Shown here: piece after piece, positions 18,592 to 25,700 of the stretch
Layout: each line of letters begins with the position of its first letter
Position numbering within the stretch: the stretch's first letter is position 1
From: Candidatus Bathyarchaeota archaeon
GTDB lineage: Archaea > Thermoproteota > Bathyarchaeia > Bathyarchaeales > Bathycorpusculaceae
DNA length: 64,000 bases
Direction: 5' to 3'
NCBI GenBank assembly: GCA_026014545.1
Contig: JAOZIH010000007.1
Coordinates: forward strand, 32,793 to 96,792
The notes under the pieces: model-generated
The model's database searches: none
The model's input: the letters and a program-made list of their open reading frames with translations, nothing else
Told to the model about the DNA's origin: nothing
Program-made: the position numbers and the translations under genes

Positions 18592-19293
18592 CTAAATCTT
18601 TACTCCGCTGAGCGGCATCACTCTTAAGCCTATTTGCGGGTTGATCTCAAGAGAAATAGCGCTTTTCCGCTCTCCGCTTACTCCCCAAAGCTTTACGATT
18701 CGCAGCACTTTGACATCTATACCCGAGATGCTCGCATTTTTCAGCACGAAATAAACGTCGGAGCTTGCTCTAAGCTTCATTATGGACTCTTCAGAAAGAA
18801 ATTCTGGATGAAAAGTGATAAGTACAGTTTTGCCATCTGAAACCAAGTTTTTAAGTCGAGTAATAAACGTCAAAAATTCATATGGAGGTGTATCCACAGT
18901 TAAAACGCTTAGACTGTCAATAATTACGGCATCATAATGTTTTTTCTTTAGCTCAAGAAAGTTCGTGGTTACCCTTAAAAAGAAGGAGCTGAGAAACTCG
19001 CTCCATCTTCCGCCCTCAACATGCAACGGATAAATGTTAAATTGCCCTGAAAGGTAGTAACTGTACGGGTCAAGCTTAACAGACTCCATCATAGACAGGT
19101 ATTCTTTTACAGTGGCCTCGCTGGACACTACATAGACTCTTAATCCGCTTTTGAGCATTGCATAAACTACTTGTTGGACAAAAACAGTTTTTCCCGAGCC
19201 ATAATCTCCCTCAATCGATATCAGACTGGGGGTCGGTATTCCACCGCCAAGATCTCTGTCTAACTCTGGTATCCCCAAGCTTATAACTTGCAT
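18592..19293 (-). CDS. arlH: Archaellum KaiC-like ATP-binding protein ArlH (FlaH)
   Basis: 233 aa RecA/KaiC-family protein that docks on ArlI and gates assembly versus rotation. Walker A is EGDYGSGKT (about residues 28-36) and Walker B is HYDAVIIDSLSVL. The text VYVVSSEATVKEYLSMMESV is FlaH-like. Its ATG shares the A of the arlF stop codon (TAATG), so the two are coupled. Confidence 0.95.
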   Translation of the reverse strand: MQVISLGIPELDRDLGGGIPTPSLISIEGDYGSGKTVFVQQVVYAMLKSGLRVYVVSSEATVKEYLSMMESVKLDPYSYYLSGQFNIYPLHVEGGRWSEFLSSFFLRVTTNFLELKKKHYDAVIIDSLSVLTVDTPPYEFLTFITRLKNLVSDGKTVLITFHPEFLSEESIMKLRASSDVYFVLKNASISGIDVKVLRIVKLWGVSGERKSAISLEINPQIGLRVMPLSGVKI

Positions 19294-19817
19294 TATTCTT
19301 TGACAGCCTCCCCTGATGCGGTTACGCCATAATGTGAAGCAAAAGTTACAGAAACAATGCCTTGCGCGGGAATTTCCGGTGCTCCATTGGGAATGGTGAA
19401 TGCTAAGCTCACTTCTTCTCCAAAATTCAAATAATCATGAATGCTTGGGCTAAACGTGCTGTTTGTCCCAGAAACTCTAATCTCCAGTATTTCATATTCT
19501 TCAATAAGGTATGAATGCCATTGAGAACCTTCCCCATAAGACAATATTATGGTATTCCAGTTGAACCCGTTTTGGTTTTTCAGAAAAATCGTTTTCGACC
19601 CGAGATTTTTAACCGTAACAATGCATCCTGTAGCATTTATCGCTTCAATAGTGAGCTGTAATTTGACATCGATTTTGGCTCTTTCATGGCTTATATAAGC
19701 TTCAGCAGTATAGTAAAGCTCCTTTATGCCCTGAAAAAAGGCTGTCGTAAAAGAGGCAAAAATTACTAAGAATCCTATGAAAACGATAGCCGATGCCAGC
19801 GTTACCGAGAAGCCCAA
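19293..19817 (-). CDS. arlF: Archaellum stator protein ArlF (FlaF)
   Basis: 174 aa. A single N-terminal transmembrane helix (MGFSVTLASAIVFIGFLVIF) is followed by a beta-sandwich outer domain (IDVKLQLTIEAINATGCIVTVKNLG). ArlF binds the S-layer and, with ArlG, forms the stator in the pseudo-periplasm. The assignment to F rather than G rests on its place immediately before arlH, as in crenarchaeal operons, and on the MGFS start shared with known FlaF proteins. Confidence 0.85.
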   Translation of the reverse strand: MGFSVTLASAIVFIGFLVIFASFTTAFFQGIKELYYTAEAYISHERAKIDVKLQLTIEAINATGCIVTVKNLGSKTIFLKNQNGFNWNTIILSYGEGSQWHSYLIEEYEILEIRVSGTNSTFSPSIHDYLNFGEEVSLAFTIPNGAPEIPAQGIVSVTFASHYGVTASGEAVKE

Positions 19818-19826
19818 GTGCTCACC

Positions 19827-20330
19827 TCAGGAAACTGGTGCTGGAAAAAGGTAGCTGCTTCCTATTCCTTTTGAAGGAACTATTTTTGCTTCAAAGATGG
19901 TGCCGTTTAAAATGCTACTTGGGTAGGCTCTTATTGTAACGGTTTCTCGTGGCTCCCAAACACCATCGCCGTTAGCATCTGCAATGGTAAATTGGCCGCT
20001 ACCCGCCTCAGCTGTTGCATTATAAGAGTATAATTGCGCCTGGCAGTATTCGCCAACATAAACGTCTAGATACGCAAAATCTTTGAATGGCAAATTGCCA
20101 ACATTTTTTGCGTAAATTGCAAAGTGCGCGGGTGCTGTGGAGTTGTCCACTGTAGCATAAACTATTTCTAATTGGAGGTTAGCCATTCTCTTGGCGTCGC
20201 TAATGTTTTGCATTAACTCACTTTGTACGACATTGCCTGTGTAGAATGCATATGCGGAAAAAGCGCTTGCCAAACACACGGATGCTATGACCATGATTAT
20301 ATGCGACAGCGTTACAGAGAAACCCATCAT
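19827..20330 (-). CDS. arlG: Archaellum stator protein ArlG (FlaG)
   Basis: 167 aa. N-terminal helix MGFSVTLSHIIMVIASVCLASAFSA, then a beta domain with LQLEIVYATVDNS, FAIYAKNVGNLPF and DANGDGVWEPRETVTI. It is a paralogue of the neighbouring arlF and by order is ArlG, whose filament is thought to be capped by ArlF. The start overlaps the stop of arlCDE by 4 nt. The two Met codons at the start leave the exact first residue open. Confidence 0.82.
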   Translation of the reverse strand: MMGFSVTLSHIIMVIASVCLASAFSAYAFYTGNVVQSELMQNISDAKRMANLQLEIVYATVDNSTAPAHFAIYAKNVGNLPFKDFAYLDVYVGEYCQAQLYSYNATAEAGSGQFTIADANGDGVWEPRETVTIRAYPSSILNGTIFEAKIVPSKGIGSSYLFPAPVS

Positions 20331-21187
20331 TCAGCACCTTTTGCCGATTTCACCCTTTTCAGTTGATTTTCAGTTAAGGCGATGAGTGTTTCCACATCTT
20401 GATGACTTATACTAACTTTTGAGATTGCAGCCGCCCTGTACAGATTGAGTAGTAGGTATCCCTTTGTGAATCCTTTTCCTCGAAGTTTTTCAGCTACAAC
20501 CGCTAAAGAATAGATAATCTCGTTGGTTTGTGGTGGCAAATAGCCCATATACTCGCAAGAACATGCAAGCTGGTGTATCTCACTTGCTTTTAATCCAGCT
20601 TCTAGGAGATCCCAAATCCAGTCTAAATATGCAGAGCTGACTTTAGACAGTTTTGATTCTACGGCGCGTGTTTCTTCAATATTTTTGATTTCTGGTTGAA
20701 TTTGCATTTTGGGCTCTGAAGTAAATTGTGCTTCTACGTTTTTTGTCCTAGTTTCTTCTCTATTTTCCTCAGTAGCCACACCACTTTCTTGGGGCTTTTC
20801 TAAAATAATTGATTTAACGCCGGGCGGCAATCTTTCGTCGCTTATGTTTTTCAAGTCTTTTTCGCTTGAAATTGTTCTTAGCAGGTTAAACGGGTTTTCA
20901 ATTTCGCTGACGGCGGAGCGGATGTCCACAATAGATTTCTTGAGTTCAGTTACTGTTGTCTGCAAATCATTTGATAATTTGTTAACATCTGATTTCAGTT
21001 TGGATAATTCATCTTCTGCAAACTTGTTGTTGTTTTTGTCTGAGGTTTGGGGAATCTCTTCTTGGGTGCTCTTTTCTTCTTCAGTTTTTTTGGTGTTAGC
21101 GTTTTTTTTATCTAACAATGCGAAGCTTCTCCTTTTGTGATCTGAACGTATGCATTTATCATACGAATCTATAATCATATTTAACAT
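20327..21187 (-). CDS. Archaellum cytoplasmic-ring protein, ArlD/E-like
   Basis: 286 aa, first gene of the operon. The middle is a coiled coil (LSKLKSDVNKLSNDLQTTVTELKKSI, about residues 62-95). A low-complexity Glu/Lys linker follows. The C-terminal 95 residues resemble the FlaD/E domain (YLDWIWDLLEAGLKAS, then EYMGYLPPQTNEIIYSLA, GKGFTKGYLLLNLYRA). In euryarchaea this domain links the motor to chemotaxis through ArlC/D/E, and crenarchaea use ArlX in this slot. The coiled coil could equally reflect an ArlX-like role. A TATA box sits about 26 nt before the ATG, so the mRNA is probably leaderless. Confidence 0.75.
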   Translation of the reverse strand: MLNMIIDSYDKCIRSDHKRRSFALLDKKNANTKKTEEEKSTQEEIPQTSDKNNNKFAEDELSKLKSDVNKLSNDLQTTVTELKKSIVDIRSAVSEIENPFNLLRTISSEKDLKNISDERLPPGVKSIILEKPQESGVATEENREETRTKNVEAQFTSEPKMQIQPEIKNIEETRAVESKLSKVSSAYLDWIWDLLEAGLKASEIHQLACSCEYMGYLPPQTNEIIYSLAVVAEKLRGKGFTKGYLLLNLYRAAAISKVSISHQDVETLIALTENQLKRVKSAKGAE

Positions 21188-21207
21188 GTGTGAAAATCAA
21201 ATTAAGA

Positions 21208-21218
21208 TTTATAAAAAT
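21208..21218 (-). promoter_or_regulatory. TATA box of the arl operon
   Basis: ATTTTTATAAAT on the minus strand, centred about 26 nt before the arlCDE ATG. This predicts transcription starting at or next to the start codon, that is, a leaderless transcript. Confidence 0.55.
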
Positions 21219-21255
21219 GGTTGCTTAGATTCAAATATTGTTTAAATTTTAGAAT

Positions 21256-21273
21256 CTAATTCGAATTCTGAAC
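21256..21273 (-). promoter_or_regulatory. Candidate archaellum operator, copy 1
   Basis: CTAATTCGAATTCTGAAC (plus-strand reading), with a partial inverted repeat AGAATC/GAATTCT around it. It is about 70-85 nt before the arl operon start and lies between that promoter and ftsZ. Similar sequences lie before two archaellin transcription units and, more weakly, before the TrmB-like gene. Confidence 0.4.
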
Positions 21274-21375
21274 TAAACTAAATGCGCATTCAAGCTATGG
21301 TTTAAATAACTAGTTTGCTGCAGGTGGATTGTCTTTTTAAGTTTTATTTCAAAAACCGTATTAATTCGTAAGACG

Positions 21376-21387
21376 TAATATTTATTA
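21376..21387 (+). promoter_or_regulatory. TATA box of ftsZ
   Basis: TAATATTTATTA, about 26 nt upstream of a predicted start near 21408. With an AGAGGTG Shine-Dalgarno site at 21412-21418 this favours the TTG at 21426 as the ftsZ start. Confidence 0.5.
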
Positions 21388-21425
21388 GTTTGCGCGTCTT
21401 TAAAAATACAGACAGAGGTGAAAAA

Positions 21426-22496
21426 TTGCAAACCGAACAAATATTTGCAGAAGCAAGAATACCCACAGAAACACAAGAAGAAAAAATCGAAAAATTTGCG
21501 CGGCTCGCCGTCCCGACAGTAGTAGCTGTTGGTCTCGGAGGCGCAGGATGCAACGTTGTAAGCTGGGTCAAGGAAAGAGGCATAGCAGGCGGCAAACTCG
21601 TAGCAGTAAACACCGATGCGAATCACCTTAAAATCACCAAAGCTGACAAACGAATTCTAATAGGCGAAAAATTAACACGCGGACTCGGCTGTGGCGGCTA
21701 CCCTGAAATAGGCGAAAAAGCCTTACGAGAAACCGCAAACGAAGTCATAAACGAAGTTGCTAGTGCCAACATAATCTTTTTAGTAGCCGGCCTAGGCGGA
21801 GGAACAGGAACAGGCGCAATAATAGGCTTAGCTGAAGCGTTACGCGACAAGTTTTCAAGTTCAGGCTTGCCCCATCTGGTTGTCGGTGTCGTTACACTTC
21901 CCTTTGATGTTGAAACAGCCCGAATGTCAATTGCTAAAAAAGGCTTGGACAGGCTAAAAGCAGCATGCGATACGGTTGTAGTTATCGATAACAACAGGCT
22001 CGTCAAAGTCGCAGGAAATCTGCCTTTCAAAGAAGCCTTGGGAGTAGCTAATACCACAATCGGCAAATTCGTAAAGGGCATCACGGAAACAATCACCACT
22101 GCGAGCTTGATCAACTTGGACTACGCTGATTTAAGAGCAATAATGTCAGGAGCAGGATTAGCGTCCATAGGCATAGGCGAAGGTTTTGGAGAAGGCAGGG
22201 TGGAGCAAGCTGTTGAAAAGGCATTAAACGATCGCCTTCTGGACATTGAAGATGTGACGAAAGCACGTGGCTTGCTTATTCATGTTGCAGGTGGCGATGA
22301 CCTGACGCTATTTGAAGTTAACCATGCCGCTGAGATTATGAAGCGCTCGTTACCGCCAAAGGCAAAGATCATCTGGGGTGCGAGAGTTGACAAAGAACTA
22401 AAAGGCGCCGTTTCAGTGATGGCTGTTGTGACTGGCGTAGAGAGTGCATTCTTGAAGAAACGTGAAAAACGGTTAGGTCCAATTAGACTCTGGTAA
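21426..22496 (+). CDS. ftsZ: Cell-division GTPase FtsZ
   Basis: 356 aa from the TTG at 21426; the frame also opens at a TTG at 21390, but that codon lies before the predicted transcription start. The tubulin-type nucleotide site is complete: GLGGAGCN near residue 36, NTDA, and the signature GGGTGTG near 124. The T7 synergy loop reads NLDYADLRAIMSGAG, with the catalytic Asp. The C-terminus is short (KKREKRLGPIRLW) and basic; in FtsZ proteins this region binds partners such as SepF. It is a true FtsZ rather than CetZ. It is transcribed away from the archaellum operon. No sepF is in the window. Confidence 0.96.
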   Translation: MQTEQIFAEARIPTETQEEKIEKFARLAVPTVVAVGLGGAGCNVVSWVKERGIAGGKLVAVNTDANHLKITKADKRILIGEKLTRGLGCGGYPEIGEKALRETANEVINEVASANIIFLVAGLGGGTGTGAIIGLAEALRDKFSSSGLPHLVVGVVTLPFDVETARMSIAKKGLDRLKAACDTVVVIDNNRLVKVAGNLPFKEALGVANTTIGKFVKGITETITTASLINLDYADLRAIMSGAGLASIGIGEGFGEGRVEQAVEKALNDRLLDIEDVTKARGLLIHVAGGDDLTLFEVNHAAEIMKRSLPPKAKIIWGARVDKELKGAVSVMAVVTGVESAFLKKREKRLGPIRLW

Positions 22497-22516
22497 TCAT
22501 CCTTTCCTCTTTTTTC
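22497..22516 (+). terminator. T-rich terminator after ftsZ
   Basis: Directly after the stop codon the plus strand runs CATCCTTTCCTCTTTTTTCT, a pyrimidine stretch with a T6 run. Archaeal RNA polymerase terminates intrinsically at such T-rich tracts. Confidence 0.4.
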
Positions 22517-22730
22517 TTATTGACCTGTTAAAACCAGCAAGTTTTCTATATGCCAGATTGATTTTAGAACAGTATAATCCGCCCTTCACCTTTCCACATA
22601 AATGGCTTTTTAAATGTTGAATTAGAAAAGTGACGTGGATATGGGCTAATGTTTTTGGGAAAAAGTAATTTGTTCGTTGTCAACCATAAATGTTAAAGTA
22701 ACCTAAACCTCATAATAACTGTTAAAGGCT

Positions 22731-25700
22731 ATGGTTCAGAATCGTGATTTGATGTCAGAGGATGAATTTCTGTCAATTGGAGAAAAGTATGCTTCGCCGA
22801 TGTCGCGTCGCATTGAAGACTGGAAATATCGGCTCATAGACCTATCGCGGCGAAACAGCTTACTGTATTTCACGCCCAGTAAAAGAGGGAATCTTTTCAT
22901 TTCTCGTCCAAACATGGAAGCAATCTTCAACAGACTTGTTTTAAGAAAACGGAAAATGGCGTTTTGGTACCCTCCTGAAGAGGAGCATTTTCAACAGCCG
23001 CTGCAATCCGGGAACGGATTACTTAGCAGTGAAAAAAACAAGCCAGCAGCAAATCAACTCGTATGCGACGGGATCAGCAGAACCGATCTTGAAAGAGTCC
23101 TCAAGAACCTCTACAGACGTTCGCTTCTGGATTATAGAGAACGAGGCATACGGCTATTGCATATCTCTTTTGGGATGCTGGTCTGGAAAGAAAAAGAAAC
23201 TTCCGAAGAAGTCCGTTCGCCTCTAATCCTTGTACCAATCGAGTTAAAAAGGGAATCCTTTAGGGCGCCTTTCTTTATTTCCGTTCCTCCTGTAGAAGAA
23301 GAGGTAATTCTGAATCCTGCTTTGCAAGTGAACTTGAAAGCTGTTTTTAAAATCGAACTTCCACCTTTACCTGAATATTTGGAATACCAAAGTCTAACTG
23401 AATACCTTAGTGCTGTTACGAAACTTGCTGCCGAACACGGTTGGCGAGTAGAAGATACTGTGGCAATTGGGCTTTTCTCGTTTCACAAAATAGTTGTTTA
23501 TAATGATCTTGACGCAAATGAAGCCATAATAAAGCGGCACCCTCTAATTCGCGCTATTGCCGGCGTTGAGAAAATCCCGTTCACTCAAAATTCTCTTCCC
23601 ACAGAAAAAGACGTAGACATAGTGCAACTGCCTGAAAAGTCATTTCAAGTTCTCGACGCAGACAGCAGTCAAAGAGTAGCGATTGAGTATGCCTTGCGTG
23701 GGCAAAGCTTTGTGATTCAAGGTCCGCCTGGTACAGGCAAAAGCCAAACAATAGCCAATATTATCGCTGAATGCATAGCTCACGGAAAATCTGTCCTATT
23801 TGTCAGCGATAAAATGGCTGCTCTCGAGGTGGTTTATAAGCGGCTACGCGAGGTTGGCTTATCCTCATTCTGTTTGGAGCTTCATAGCAGCAAAGCCAAT
23901 AAGCAAGAAGTTGTAGCTGAGCTTAAACGTTGCCTTGATGAACAGCTGGTTCCTCGTAAACTGCCCGCTGAGCATGAGTTTAAGCGCTTTGCTGAATTAC
24001 GAGAAAGCTTGAATAGTTATGTAGTTTCACTTCATCAAAAACGGGCTCCTTTACAGAAAAGCGCGTATGAAGTGTTAGGCGAACTTTCGCGCTTAGAATA
24101 TGTTCCATTTGTCCAAGTTGAATTTCCCAATGTGGAAAGCTTAACTCCACAGAAACTGCATGAGATAGAACATTTGATGCATCGTCTGAAACATGTTTGG
24201 CAAGTTGTGGAAGACCCGGATTTCCCATGGCGCGGCTATCGCGGAAACAATTACAATGTAGAGATTCGTTCAGAATTATCCACATTTCTCAATAATCTAA
24301 TTTCAGCCATAGAAGCGTTGAGAGTAGAATCTGAAAAATTTGCAAAACAATTGGGCTTAAAAGCTCCCGTAACATTTGATGAGATTAAATGGCTAATTGA
24401 AATAAGTAATCTTTTATTGGAGAGTCCTAAACCTGAAGCAAGCTGGGTGATGCATCCCAATCTTGATCAACTAATCTCTGAAGCAGAAACATATCGTTCA
24501 ATGGCTGAGTGGTGTAGAACAACACGCAACCGTTTACTGGAGCATTATAGCCCCGATTTATTCAATTTGCCTATTAGTAAGTCTGAAGAATTTGAAAAAG
24601 CCCTTTTGGCAATCAACAATTTGCTTCTACACTCAAACATAGAAGAAAGCGCGCTTCTTAAAAAACGGGAGAAGCTCTTAGATTTCGCCAAACAGACCAT
24701 TGCTTTATCAGAAAAATGGAAAGAAAAAGCACAACAGCTTGCTTTGCTGTTCGGTTTGCCAACAGAAAATCTTACACTTGACCGAATTAGACAACTATCC
24801 CGCATCGCTCTTCTCTGCTTCTCAGAGAATAAACCTGAAGCCCTATGGCTGGATTCATCTTATTTCCAGCAAGTACAAGATGCTTTTCCAAAAATAAAGA
24901 AGACATATGAAGAATATAATGCCCTGAAGCTTAAGCTGGAACAAACTTACACCGAAGAAATTTTCAAAATAAACCTTGATGGTTTAATAAAACGTTATAG
25001 TGAGTCGTATCGTAGTTTCCTCCGCTGGTTACGCCCACGTTTCTATAGCGACCAGAAGCAAATAGCTCTTTTAACGCGTGATGGCAAAGTTCCGAAGTCT
25101 GTTTTGCAAGATTTGATTGAGGCGCGCAGGCTAAAGATGTTACGTGCCGAAATTGAGGCTTCTGCAAATACTGTTCAAAGTTTGCTGGGGCATTACTACA
25201 AGAGGTTCGGGACAGATTTTCAGGGAATAGAAAAAGCAATGGCAACTACATCAGAACTACTAAAATTATTAGCGCCAATGGGTGTACCTGCCAATATAGC
25301 TAGGCTAGTTTCATACGGGTCAGATCCACCGCTCGTGATTAAACAAGTCGGCAATGAATTACAGGAATCCTGTGAGAACTGGGATCAGCTTGCTATGGAA
25401 TTAAGCGACCTACTACCAATGTCCTATATGCCTAATTCTAGTTTGCCATTACATGAAACACCTATAGCAATGCTTCAAGAGTGGGCTCGCTTAGTTGAAA
25501 GGCATCTTGCCGCTCTCTGCAAAATGACAGAGGAAACTTTAAAGACAAATAAGAGTGGAGAACTGCCGAATTACAAACAATTAATTGCTGACTTAAAAGA
25601 TGCTGAAAATGTTAGAAAAAAAGAGACTGCAATCCTCGAGGAGGCAATGCATCTTCAAGCAAAATTTGGGTTCCGCTTTGCAGGACTTGAGACATGCTGG

